A stretch of DNA of 64,000 nt from NCBI GenBank assembly GCA_009781315.1, contig WQYI01000005.1:37863-101862 (forward strand), read 5' to 3'. Below the pieces are notes generated by a model, which was given only the letters and a program-made list of their open reading frames with translations, ran no database searches and was not told the origin of the DNA. Positions 1-7,319 of this stretch are shown here, one piece after another. The position numbers and the translations under genes are program-made. Within the stretch, counting starts at the first letter, position 1. Each line of letters begins with the position of its first letter. The stretch comes from Candidatus Endomicrobium embiratermitis. Its GTDB lineage: Bacteria > Elusimicrobiota > Endomicrobiia > Endomicrobiales > Endomicrobiaceae.

Positions 1-233
1 TCGGCGTTTATAAGTTCCTCAGGCATATAAAAATTTTTGGAATCGGAGTTTTCTTCGTTGTCATTGTCTTCCATAAAAAGACCGCAATCTATTATTATTT
101 TTTTGCCTTCGGCTTCAAGCAAAAAACAACTGCCGGAAACCATACCCGCGGCGCCGTAAGGAGTAACTGTTACGTCCGCCCATACAATAACCGAAAATAT
201 TAAAATAAATATAAACGCAGTAAGTTTTTTCAT
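1..233 (-). CDS. exported metallo-beta-lactamase-fold (beta-CASP-like) protein, 3' end outside window
   Basis: Only the first 77 codons lie in the window; the gene continues past the left edge. The start is the ATG at 231-233. Residues 1-19 form a typical signal peptide (MKK, hydrophobic stretch, then ADVTV). The mature part opens with VTPYGAAGMVSGSCFLLE and KKIIIDCGLF, which is the first strand pair of the metallo-beta-lactamase / beta-CASP nuclease family (usual form: T.LGAA.EVTGS..LLE...K.LIDCGLFQG). Family members are RNA-processing nucleases that act in the cytoplasm, so the signal peptide is odd. After the GLF motif comes an acidic insert (EDNDNEEN). The metal-binding HxHxDH motif would lie outside the window, so catalytic competence cannot be judged. 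It follows argS on the same strand, separated by a hairpin element. The fold call is fairly firm; the substrate is unknown. Confidence 0.7.
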   Translation of the reverse strand, partial: MKKLTAFIFILIFSVIVWADVTVTPYGAAGMVSGSCFLLEAEGKKIIIDCGLFMEDNDNEENSDSKNFYMPEELINA

Positions 234-243
234 AAACCTTGAA

Positions 244-345
244 AAATTAACAATTTACAATTAACAAATAACAATTATGTTTGCTTTTCCGTATTATTAC
301 TTTTTTTATTTGTCAATTGTTATTTGTAAACTGTTAATTGCCGTT
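244..345. repeat. intergenic hairpin element, AATTAACAAT-type arms
   Basis: Left arm 245-276 is built from variants of the word caattaacaa, and right arm 314-345 is its near complement (ttgttatttgtaaactg), ending in gccgtta. The right end begins directly after the argS stop codon (minus strand TAA followed by TAACGGCAATT). It belongs to the variable-arm family described in the findings. Confidence 0.75.
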
Positions 346-346
346 A

Positions 347-1993
347 TTACATTTTCTCAGGCGTTGAAACGCCAAGCAGCCCTAAACCGTTTTTAATTAT
401 TACGCAAACCGCTTCTATTAATTTCAATCTTGCGGATGTCAGAGCGGAATCGTCGCTTAAAACTCTGCATTTCTCGTAGAATTTATGATAAATGTCGGCA
501 AGTTCTATCAAATATGAAGTGAAATGATGCGGGCTCATTGTTTTTTCGCATAACGACAGAGTGTCGCAAAAAGCGGTAAGCTGTTTTATTAAAGCGCGCT
601 CCTCTTTCGTATTAAGCAAAGAAAAATCGGCGTTTTTGGTTATATCGGTTCTGCTTTTGCTTTCCCTGAAAATCGAATTGCAGCGGGCATTAACATACTG
701 CACGTAAAACACGGGGTTTTCGCTTGACTGTTTTTTTGCAAGTTCCAAATCAAATTCAAGCTGAGAATCCGGAGCGCGAAGCAAAAAGAAAAAACGGCAG
801 GCGTCTTTACCTACTTCATCGACAACCTCTTTAAGAGTTATAAATTCGCCGGTGCGCGTGGACATAGCGACAGGCTGGCCGTTTCTTACAAGAGACACAA
901 GCTGATATAAAACAACTTTTAAAGCCTCTTTCGGAAAACCAAGCATCTGCACGCAGGCGTTGATTCTTGCCACATAACCGTGATGGTCGGCTCCCCAAAG
1001 ATTTACTAGTTTTGTAAAACCTCTTTCAAACTTATTTTTATGATACGCGACGTCGGAAGCCAGATAAGTATATCTGCCGTCGGAACGTTTTAGAACTCTG
1101 TCTTTATCGTCGCCGAATTTTGTCGAAGCAAGCCACAAAGCGTCATCTTTTACATAAGCGTCACCTTTACTTACAAGATATTCGCATGCTTTATCGACTT
1201 CAGTTTTACCGTTTTTATCTTGATCAAGCGCGATAGCGCCTTCGGAGAACCAATTGTCAAACTCTACTGCAAAATCTTTCAAATCGATTTCAATCGTCGC
1301 GAGTATATCTTTTACCGCTTCTTTTTTAAAATCTATTTCGTCAATATTTCTGCCTTCGTCAACAAGCCTTTTCGCTATATCTTTTATATAATCGCCCTGA
1401 TAATGATCTGCCGGAAATGGGACTTCGTCCCCCATTAACTGTAAATATCTTACTCTTGCGGATTCGGCTAAAACAAGCATTTGGTTTCCGACATCGTTTA
1501 AATAATATTCTTTTGTCGTGTTATAACCAAGATGTTTTAAAATTCTGGCAAGAGAATCTCCTATTGCGGCTCCCCGCCCGTGCCCTATATGCAAAGGGCC
1601 CGTAGGATTTGCCGAGACAAACTCTACCATAATTTTTTCTTTATTATTTGAAGCCTTGCTTCCGTATTTATCTTTTTCGGAAACAATCTTTTTAAGTTCG
1701 TCAAAAAGAACTTCGTCCTTTAAATGAAGATTTATAAATCCGGCGCCGGCTATATCGGCTTTATTTATAATATCGCCCATACCGCTTAAAATTAAATCTA
1801 TAATTTCCGCGGCAATGTTTCTGGGATTTGCTTTTATTTTTTTCGCGATAAGCATAGCGGCATTAACGGCAAAATCCGCGGCAATGTTTTTCGGCGGCTC
1901 TTCTACCGAAAAAACAAAGTTTTCAATGCCTTTTTCCTTTGCGTATTTTCCGATAATTTCTTCAAGTTTTTCGGTAAGCTGTTGTTTTATCAT
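347..1993 (-). CDS. argS: arginyl-tRNA synthetase
   Basis: Class I aminoacyl-tRNA synthetase that charges tRNA-Arg with arginine in the cytoplasm. The protein has 548 residues, normal for the family. Residues 1-95 match the ArgRS-specific N-terminal domain. The HIGH signature is at residues 135-138 inside SANPTGPLHIGHGRG, and the KMSKS-like loop is the degenerate MSTRTG (377-382) that many ArgRS have. The C-terminal third is the helical DALR anticodon-binding domain, which includes SLCEKTMSPHHFTSYLIELA. The ATG at 1991-1993 starts the conserved N-terminal domain, so the start is secure. It stands alone between two hairpin elements; no convincing promoter was identified in the roughly 30 bp before the start, apart from an AT-rich stretch with TAAAAT. 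Confidence 0.97.
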   Translation of the reverse strand: MIKQQLTEKLEEIIGKYAKEKGIENFVFSVEEPPKNIAADFAVNAAMLIAKKIKANPRNIAAEIIDLILSGMGDIINKADIAGAGFINLHLKDEVLFDELKKIVSEKDKYGSKASNNKEKIMVEFVSANPTGPLHIGHGRGAAIGDSLARILKHLGYNTTKEYYLNDVGNQMLVLAESARVRYLQLMGDEVPFPADHYQGDYIKDIAKRLVDEGRNIDEIDFKKEAVKDILATIEIDLKDFAVEFDNWFSEGAIALDQDKNGKTEVDKACEYLVSKGDAYVKDDALWLASTKFGDDKDRVLKRSDGRYTYLASDVAYHKNKFERGFTKLVNLWGADHHGYVARINACVQMLGFPKEALKVVLYQLVSLVRNGQPVAMSTRTGEFITLKEVVDEVGKDACRFFFLLRAPDSQLEFDLELAKKQSSENPVFYVQYVNARCNSIFRESKSRTDITKNADFSLLNTKEERALIKQLTAFCDTLSLCEKTMSPHHFTSYLIELADIYHKFYEKCRVLSDDSALTSARLKLIEAVCVIIKNGLGLLGVSTPEKM

Positions 1994-2019
1994 TTTATTT
2001 TCCGTTTTAATATTTTACA

Positions 2020-2103
2020 AGATGAGATGCTGAGAAGTTGAGAGGAGCTCCGGTCGTTAAAGTTTTTGCCGTTGCCCAACCTCTCAGCTTCCCATCTTCT
2101 GTA
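2020..2103. repeat. intergenic hairpin element, GAAGTTGA-type arms
   Basis: Left arm gatgagatgctgagaag and right arm ctcagcttcccatcttct are complementary. The loop holds gtcgttaaagtttttgccgtt. The right end abuts the nitroreductase stop codon, and the left end lies about 26 bp before the argS start. Confidence 0.75.
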
Positions 2104-2104
2104 G

Positions 2105-2605
2105 TTACTGCCATTTTTCATACTTTATTTTTTCAGGCTGCCAGCCGTTTTTCGGCGGGTTACTGTCCGCGGATTTCCCGATTACAACAAGCGAAAACGG
2201 TTTTATGTTTTCGGGAAGTTCAAACAGTTTTGAAAACGCCGCCATACGTTCTTCGTTTCCGTAAATTCCGCACCATACGGAACCGTATTCCCTGGCGGTA
2301 GCGGCAAGGAGCATATTCTGCGTAGCCGCCGCGCAATCCTGCGAAAGATAATTTTCATATACGGCATTTGCGTCCCCGACAATTAAAACGGCGACGGGAG
2401 CTTCAAGAATCATTTGCGCGGCCCTGTGAATTTGGGCAACTTTTTTATGCGTCTCTTTATCTTTCAATACTATAAACGAAAAACATCTGGTATTTCTTGC
2501 AGTCGGCGCGGACATCGCAGCTTTTAAAATATAATTTAAATCTTCTTCTTTAACGTCATCCCGCGTATATTTTCTTACGCTTTTTCTTTCAAGTAAAATA
2601 TCCAT
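2105..2605 (-). CDS. nitroreductase family protein
   Basis: Small FMN-dependent oxidoreductase of the nitroreductase superfamily, 166 residues. The N-terminus MDILLERKSVRKYTRDDV is the family hallmark in which the RxSxRxF-like motif binds FMN phosphate. Residues 33-42 (AMSAPTARNTR) and the later AATQNMLLAATAREYGSVWCGIYG match the second and third conserved blocks, the latter lining the flavin. The length is that of short single-domain members often found in anaerobes, which reduce nitro compounds or quinones with NAD(P)H; the natural substrate is unknown. It lies 16 bp downstream of the exonuclease gene on the same strand, so the two are probably co-transcribed. A ribosome-binding site (AAGGAG) precedes the start. 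Confidence 0.9.
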   Translation of the reverse strand: MDILLERKSVRKYTRDDVKEEDLNYILKAAMSAPTARNTRCFSFIVLKDKETHKKVAQIHRAAQMILEAPVAVLIVGDANAVYENYLSQDCAAATQNMLLAATAREYGSVWCGIYGNEERMAAFSKLFELPENIKPFSLVVIGKSADSNPPKNGWQPEKIKYEKWQ

Positions 2606-2621
2606 TTTTACTCCTTGTTCT

Positions 2622-3209
2622 TTAATTAAAAGACTCAGCTTCTATCGAATCTATGCCTTTTCTGTACATATTTTTAAATATGTACTTGGCGACGGAAACC
2701 ATAGTCAGTACGTCCGCCATTGCTCTGTGTTTTAAACTTACTTCAACGCCTATGGTTTCGGCAATGTTTCCCAAAACGTTTGAATCAAAAGAAAAATACT
2801 GTCTTGCAAGTTTTAGAGTGTCGATATAACGCGCGTCTTTTAAAACGATTCCGCTTTCTTTAAGCTCTTTAGAGACAAACGACAAATCAAATTTTGCGTT
2901 ATGACAGACAATCGTTCCGGTTCCTATAAAATTTACGATATCCTTTGCGATATCTTTAAATTCCGGAGCCGTTGAAACCATATCGTCATATATGGAATGA
3001 ATTTTTGAACACTCCAAAGGAATGGTATGTCCGGGATTTACCAGCGTTTCATACCTTTCTTCAACGCCGTCCTTAAGTTTAAGCATCGCGATTTCAACTA
3101 TTTTTGCGCCTTTTAAACAGTCAAGCCCCGTGGTTTCAATATCTAAAAATACCAAATCGTCCGGAGATTTGGTATGGAGTATTTTTGAATTTGAAGAATA
3201 ATTTATCAT
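2622..3209 (-). CDS. DnaQ-like 3'-5' exonuclease (DEDDh)
   Basis: A 195-residue protein with the exonuclease fold of the DNA polymerase III epsilon family. Motif I is VFLDIETTGLD (D23 and E25), motif II is HNAKFDLSF near residue 105, and motif III is HRAMADVL near 162, which makes it a DEDDh enzyme. All metal-binding acids and the histidine are present. It may proofread for the DnaE polymerase encoded at 43696-47226, or act as a stand-alone repair exonuclease; sequence alone cannot decide this. The first 15 residues are weakly conserved, so the start is tentative. It is divergent from the outer-membrane protein gene at 3288, sharing a 78-bp intergenic region. Confidence 0.9.
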   Translation of the reverse strand: MINYSSNSKILHTKSPDDLVFLDIETTGLDCLKGAKIVEIAMLKLKDGVEERYETLVNPGHTIPLECSKIHSIYDDMVSTAPEFKDIAKDIVNFIGTGTIVCHNAKFDLSFVSKELKESGIVLKDARYIDTLKLARQYFSFDSNVLGNIAETIGVEVSLKHRAMADVLTMVSVAKYIFKNMYRKGIDSIEAESFN

Positions 3210-3221
3210 AATCCGCGCGCC

Positions 3222-3251
3222 TTGTTTTATTGCTCTTTATAATTATATAAT
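3222..3251 (+). promoter_or_regulatory. sigma-70-type promoter of the small outer-membrane protein gene
   Basis: TTGTTT at 3222-3227 and TATAAT at 3246-3251, with an 18-bp spacer. A strong ribosome-binding site AGGAGG at 3277-3282 follows, then ATG at 3288. Predicted from sequence only. Confidence 0.55.
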
Positions 3252-3287
3252 AAATAGGAAGTTTTATAAAACAACAGGAGGTTGTAA

Positions 3288-3848
3288 ATGAAAAAGTTTT
3301 TAGCGGTTTTAGCCTTAATTTGCCTCTCGTCAACGGCGGTTTTTGCAATGACAAGTACGGATAATGAATTTATAGTAAAGGCCGGAATACAGCCGCAAGG
3401 CTCGGTATCGATTGACGGTAACAGCAGCGACACCAATGTAGGCATATCCGCAGGCTTTGAATATTTCAAATATTTAAATAACATAGTAGCGGTAGGAGCC
3501 GGGGCTTCATATGATTTGCCCAGAAAATTTAAAGATAACGCTATTGACGGCTCCGTCTCTTTTCTCCCATTGTCTATAGCGGTAAAAGCCCGCACGCCGC
3601 TTCAGGGGTTTGACAATAATTTCCCGTTTATCGTGGGAAGACTCGGATATTCGGCGTTTATGAACAATTCAGATTATATTAAATCGTCAAGCGGCGGGCT
3701 CTATTATTCATTAGGATTAGGAGTAAGCATAGATTACCTTGTTATAGAAGCGGCTTACGCGGCAAACAAGTTTTCTTTTAAAAATCCCGCAGATAAAGAC
3801 GGAACATATTCCACGATTTCCCTTTACGTAGGTTTTAAATTCGAATAA
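3288..3848 (+). CDS. small outer-membrane beta-barrel protein
   Basis: A 186-residue exported protein. Residues 1-20 are a signal peptide (MKKF, then a leucine and alanine-rich core ending AVFA). The mature part has alternating hydrophobic and polar residues in glycine and tyrosine-rich strands (GISAGFEYFKYLNNIVAVGAG, LPLSIAVKAR, GLYYSLGLGVSIDYLVIEAAYA) and ends in LYVGFKF-E. This is the pattern of an eight-stranded OmpA/OmpW-like barrel whose C-terminal strand is aromatic. No peptidoglycan-binding domain is attached. The function is unknown; a structural or small porin-like role is likely. A strong promoter and AGGAGG suggest high expression, and a terminator follows directly. Confidence 0.85.
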   Translation: MKKFLAVLALICLSSTAVFAMTSTDNEFIVKAGIQPQGSVSIDGNSSDTNVGISAGFEYFKYLNNIVAVGAGASYDLPRKFKDNAIDGSVSFLPLSIAVKARTPLQGFDNNFPFIVGRLGYSAFMNNSDYIKSSSGGLYYSLGLGVSIDYLVIEAAYAANKFSFKNPADKDGTYSTISLYVGFKFE

Positions 3849-3863
3849 AAATTTAAGATACGC

Positions 3864-3902
3864 AAAAACCGGCATATAAGAATTCTTATATGCCGGTTTT
3901 TT
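3864..3902. terminator. rho-independent terminator, probably bidirectional
   Basis: aaaaccggcatataag pairs with ttatatgccggtttt around the loop aattc, and T runs lie on both strands. It sits between the convergent outer-membrane protein gene and CDF transporter gene. Confidence 0.9.
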
Positions 3903-3922
3903 ATTAAATAAAAAACTTCGTT

Positions 3923-4873
3923 TTATTTTTCAAATTTACAGAACTTTGTAAGACAACCGCATTGGCATTTCGGAGTACAGGTGTAATCGCAGGGTTCAAC
4001 GTGAATGGTTACAAGAACATTTTTAAGTTTTTCGGCAATTTTATTGTCGATTTCTCTTGTAATTTCATGGGACTGCAAAACCGTCATTTTGGGGCTTACA
4101 AGAATATGAACTTCAACAAAACACCTGTTCCCGGATTTTCTTGTTTTTAAATCGTGGTATCCGGAAATAATATCTCTGTAAGAACGCACTATATTTTCGA
4201 CAAGCGCCACTTCCTCTTGCGAGAGGCTTACGTCAAACAAATCTTTTGCGGACTTTACGGTAAGTTTGTAAGCTGTTTTTATAATCATAGCGGCAACAAC
4301 AAGAGCGGCGGCCGGATCTATCCAATGCATATCGGCTTTCGGAAATAAAAATTCCGCGATAACGATAACAGCAAGCGCCGCCATTACACCGAGAGAAGTA
4401 TATACGTCCGTGCGCAAATGCCACGCGTCGGCTTCCAAAGCAAGAGACTGCGCCTGTTTTGCGACTTTAAAAAGTCTTAATGAAACAAAATAATTTACCG
4501 CCGCCGCAAAAAGCATTATAAACACGCCGATTAACGGAGTTTCAACGGACTGGGGATTAATAAGCCTGTTAACCGATTCGTATATTATATACGCCGCGGC
4601 GACAAAAATTAAAAGAGCCTCTATTGTTCCGGAAATATTTTCAACTTTGCCGTGCCCGTAAGGATGCGCGTCGTCCGCAGGCTTTGAAGATTCTTTTACG
4701 GCAAAAAGAGCTATTAAAGCGGCTATCAAATCTATCGCGGAATGTATCGCTTCGGATATTATCGCAACAGACCCTATAAAAATACCTACGACAATCTTTA
4801 AAATCGTAAGAACCGCGTTTGAGAAAACGGAAAGCGCCGCAGTTTTGACCGCGTTTTTTTCTAAGTCTGTCAT
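3923..4873 (-). CDS. cation diffusion facilitator (CDF) metal exporter with cysteine-rich tail
   Basis: Inner-membrane divalent metal / proton antiporter of 316 residues, with six transmembrane segments and a cytoplasmic C-terminal domain. Metal-site residues are visible: SEAIHSAIDL (HxxxD) in segment 2, ALEADAWHLRTDVY (HxxxD) in segment 5, and HPYGHGK in the intervening loop. The C-terminal domain has the usual GYHDLKTRKSG and VEVHILVSP. It ends in a cluster of seven cysteines (CDYTCTPKCQCGC...FCKF), which ordinary CDF proteins lack and which may bind metal for sensing or delivery. The ATG at 4871-4873 is preferred over the one ten codons upstream because GGAGAG precedes it; this also removes an overlap with the DUF3108 gene. 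It is the last gene of the envelope operon. Confidence 0.92.
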   Translation of the reverse strand: MTDLEKNAVKTAALSVFSNAVLTILKIVVGIFIGSVAIISEAIHSAIDLIAALIALFAVKESSKPADDAHPYGHGKVENISGTIEALLIFVAAAYIIYESVNRLINPQSVETPLIGVFIMLFAAAVNYFVSLRLFKVAKQAQSLALEADAWHLRTDVYTSLGVMAALAVIVIAEFLFPKADMHWIDPAAALVVAAMIIKTAYKLTVKSAKDLFDVSLSQEEVALVENIVRSYRDIISGYHDLKTRKSGNRCFVEVHILVSPKMTVLQSHEITREIDNKIAEKLKNVLVTIHVEPCDYTCTPKCQCGCLTKFCKFEK

Positions 4874-4889
4874 TGTTTTCTCTCCGGGC

Positions 4890-5774
4890 TTATTTTTTTT
4901 CAATTTTTTCTAATGCCGCGATCGCCGAGCCTATAGGTATTTTCACTTTAAGATATACCGGAATTTTTCTCTCGTCCGCGGTAACCCACACTAACATCTG
5001 TCCGGAAGTTTTCATTATACCTGCGTTTTCCCTGACAAAAGGCTCAAGAACAAGGCAGTTAAACTCGCCCGCCGGAACTTTCATTTTCTCTTCTCTTAAA
5101 ACATTTACGGCCAAAGCCCAGGACATATCGCCGGAATGGGCTTCCAAAGTATATTTCTCTCCGACTTTTAAATCAAGAGTTCTCATATAATATAAAGCTG
5201 TCATAACATCCTGAACATATTCCGGGGTTGCTCCCTTTTGCATTTTGCCGTTATCAAAAAGCATGTATGTTTTTTCTATAGGATCAAAATCCAAAGTTTC
5301 TTTTTTTGTCCAGCCGCCTTCGCTGATATTTGCTACAAATCTTAAAGACGATAGGCTTTCCCTGTCCAACCACGCTTCATTTATATCGCGGACTTTAAAA
5401 ACTTCGTCAAAAAACGGTTTAGTTTTCGCCATAGAATATATGTGATGCGCGCTGCGTCCGTTTATATCTTCAAAACCTCTTAATTCTAAAGTCGCTTCTC
5501 CTATGGAAATAAATTGCCATTTGACGCCGTACGTGAGTTTTTCAAATTCCGGCAAAGGATTGCCTTCGTGTTTACGCCAAACGAAAGAATCTTTGCCAGA
5601 CTGAATCCGTGCTCTTTCAGCTTTGAGCTTTTCCGCGAGAAAAGAAGATTGAGGCTCGTAGGATAAAATATTCGAAGCAAAAAGAAAAATACAGAAAAAT
5701 ATGACAACCGTTTTTATGACCGGATTGCCTCTCACGCAATGACAATTTAAGGATTTAATTCTTTTTGGCATCAT
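4890..5774 (-). CDS. DUF3108 domain protein, exported
   Basis: A 294-residue protein. After a hydrophilic start it has a hydrophobic segment (VVIFFCIFLFASNIL, residues 21-37) that acts as signal peptide or anchor. The remainder (residues 70-290) matches DUF3108: LTYGVKWQFISIGEATLEL, YSMAKTKPFFDEVFKVRD, a single DVMTALYYMR helix and a terminal VYLKVKIPIGSAIAALE. DUF3108 proteins are periplasmic and beta-rich, and of unknown function; they often occur beside lipopolysaccharide genes, as here. Codons 8-20 derive from a palindromic repeat remnant (tgtcattgcg...caatccggtcat), so the true start may be later, for example a GTG at 5735. It overlaps gmhB by 20 bp. Confidence 0.8.
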   Translation of the reverse strand: MMPKRIKSLNCHCVRGNPVIKTVVIFFCIFLFASNILSYEPQSSFLAEKLKAERARIQSGKDSFVWRKHEGNPLPEFEKLTYGVKWQFISIGEATLELRGFEDINGRSAHHIYSMAKTKPFFDEVFKVRDINEAWLDRESLSSLRFVANISEGGWTKKETLDFDPIEKTYMLFDNGKMQKGATPEYVQDVMTALYYMRTLDLKVGEKYTLEAHSGDMSWALAVNVLREEKMKVPAGEFNCLVLEPFVRENAGIMKTSGQMLVWVTADERKIPVYLKVKIPIGSAIAALEKIEKK

Positions 5775-6309
5775 TGATTATCAGCCTCGCAGCCTGTTTT
5801 AAAGTCTTGCATACGGCTAAAGGTTTTATTTTCTCGTTTTTGACTTTTAAAAACTGCCTTTTTCCGTGACCTGTTAATACTAAAACGCCTTTGCCGCCAA
5901 AATTATTGCCTAACATATAATCTCTTATGCTGTCGCCTACCGTATAAGATTTTTTTAAATCTATATTGTGTTCTTTTGCCGCCTGCAGCGCCATTCCTGT
6001 TTTGGGTTTCCTGCAGCCGCATTTATCATCGTCTATGTGCGGGCAATAATAAAGTCCGTCTATTTTTACGCCATTTTCTTTAATAAGCGACAAAAATTTT
6101 TTATGCACTTTCTCCAAATCCTTCTCCGTAAACATTTTCCTGCTTATACCCGACTGGTTTGTAACTACGATAATTTTAAAACCCGCTTCGCGTAATTTTT
6201 TTACGCTGGCCGCGGAAAAAGAATAAAGTTTTACCTGCCCGGGCAAGCTCAGATAATTTTTATCGAAAATAATTGTTCCGTCTCGGTCTAAAAAAACCGC
6301 GGGCGTCAT
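5755..6309 (-). CDS. gmhB: D,D-heptose 1,7-bisphosphate phosphatase (GmhB-like, HAD family)
   Basis: HAD-superfamily phosphatase that removes the C7 phosphate of D-glycero-D-manno-heptose 1,7-bisphosphate during ADP-heptose synthesis for the lipopolysaccharide core. Motif I is AVFLDRDGTI (both catalytic aspartates). VVTNQSGISR is motif II, and the zinc loop is CPHIDDDKCGCRKP with its cysteines and histidine present. YTVGDSIRDYMLGNN gives motif IV. Length is 184 residues, normal for GmhB. The start chosen is the ATG overlapping the lpxK stop as ATGA (6306-6309); an in-frame ATG 12 codons upstream would extend into lpxK. Other HAD phosphatases of histidinol-phosphate type look similar, but the zinc loop and envelope context favour GmhB. 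Confidence 0.88.
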   Translation of the reverse strand: MTPAVFLDRDGTIIFDKNYLSLPGQVKLYSFSAASVKKLREAGFKIIVVTNQSGISRKMFTEKDLEKVHKKFLSLIKENGVKIDGLYYCPHIDDDKCGCRKPKTGMALQAAKEHNIDLKKSYTVGDSIRDYMLGNNFGGKGVLVLTGHGKRQFLKVKNEKIKPLAVCKTLKQAARLIINDAKKN

Positions 6310-7319
6310 TTTAGTTTTAGCGTTTGAAGTATTGTTTTTTCCCATTGTTCTTTCCCCGTTTTAAACAGCGGTTTTACGTTTAAAACAGCCGTTCTTTCTT
6401 TCATTTTATCATCCGTAAGAGATTCGAGTTTTACGGCGTCTTTCGCGGTAATTACGAAAAAATCATTGCCTGAATAAATTTCTTTTAACTTATTGTAATC
6501 ATACTTCTCGTGATCTTTGAAATCATAAACTTTTTTTATTTTAAGCCCTGATTTTTCAACCGAATTTTTAAAACCGCCCGAAAAACCTATTCCGTTTAAA
6601 ATAACGACTTCAGACTGTTTTAATTTTTCTTCGTCAAACTTTGTTTTAATGTCAAGTTGCGTATATTCGTAATTTCCGTAATATGTAACTATTGCCTTTA
6701 GCCCGCCGGAATATTTTTCAATCTCGGTTTCAAGTTTTTTTAATACGGCGGCGTCAACCATATCGGCATTTGTAATTATTATTAGCTTTGCTCTTTTTAA
6801 AGCGTCTGGCTTTTCCCTCAAAATACCAGCAGGAATTAACATACCGTTCCCAAAAGGGTCTGCGGCATTGACACAGACAATATCCAAATCCCTGCAGATT
6901 TTCCAGTGCTGGAAACCGTCGTCTAAAACATAGACGCCGGCTTTGGTTTCTTTAGCAAAACGCAAAGCGTTATTATATCTGTCGGCCCCTATAATCACAT
7001 CCGCTTCGGGAACCGACTTAGAAATCAAAAGAGGCTCGTCGCCGCTTTCGGCAGCGCTTACATTAACTCCGCCGTTATTTAATAATACCGGGGCTTTGCT
7101 CCTGCGGTTGTATCCGCGCGTTAATACCGCTGGTTTTAAATTATTTTTTACCAAAAAACGCAAAAGCTCTATCACTACAGGAGTTTTACCTGTTCCGCCC
7201 CACGTAAGGTTGCCGACGCTTATAACAGGCGCGGGAAGAGTTTTCGGAGATTTTAAACATTTGTCCGCTTCGGATAAAAGCTTATAAATAACGGATAACG
7301 GGTATAAAAGTTTGGTCAT
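6306..7319 (-). CDS. lpxK: tetraacyldisaccharide 4'-kinase (lipid A synthesis)
   Basis: Inner-membrane-associated kinase that phosphorylates the 4' position of the lipid A disaccharide precursor to give lipid IVA. The protein has 337 residues. Its P-loop GGTGKT is at residues 41-46 in VGNLTWGGTGKTPVV, and the family motifs TRGYNRRSK, GDEPLLIS and YVLDDGFQHWKICRDLDIV follow, the DDGFQH motif being diagnostic. No N-terminal transmembrane helix is obvious beyond the amphipathic first 15 residues. It is linked by 4-bp ATGA overlaps to the glycosyltransferase upstream and gmhB downstream. Its presence shows that the organism makes lipid A, i.e. has a lipopolysaccharide outer membrane. Confidence 0.95.
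   Translation of the reverse strand: MTKLLYPLSVIYKLLSEADKCLKSPKTLPAPVISVGNLTWGGTGKTPVVIELLRFLVKNNLKPAVLTRGYNRRSKAPVLLNNGGVNVSAAESGDEPLLISKSVPEADVIIGADRYNNALRFAKETKAGVYVLDDGFQHWKICRDLDIVCVNAADPFGNGMLIPAGILREKPDALKRAKLIIITNADMVDAAVLKKLETEIEKYSGGLKAIVTYYGNYEYTQLDIKTKFDEEKLKQSEVVILNGIGFSGGFKNSVEKSGLKIKKVYDFKDHEKYDYNKLKEIYSGNDFFVITAKDAVKLESLTDDKMKERTAVLNVKPLFKTGKEQWEKTILQTLKLK

Noticed and set aside
3136..3595. Minus-strand open frames across the small outer-membrane protein gene
   Set aside because: Shadow frames of a gene with signal peptide, promoter, ribosome-binding site and terminator.
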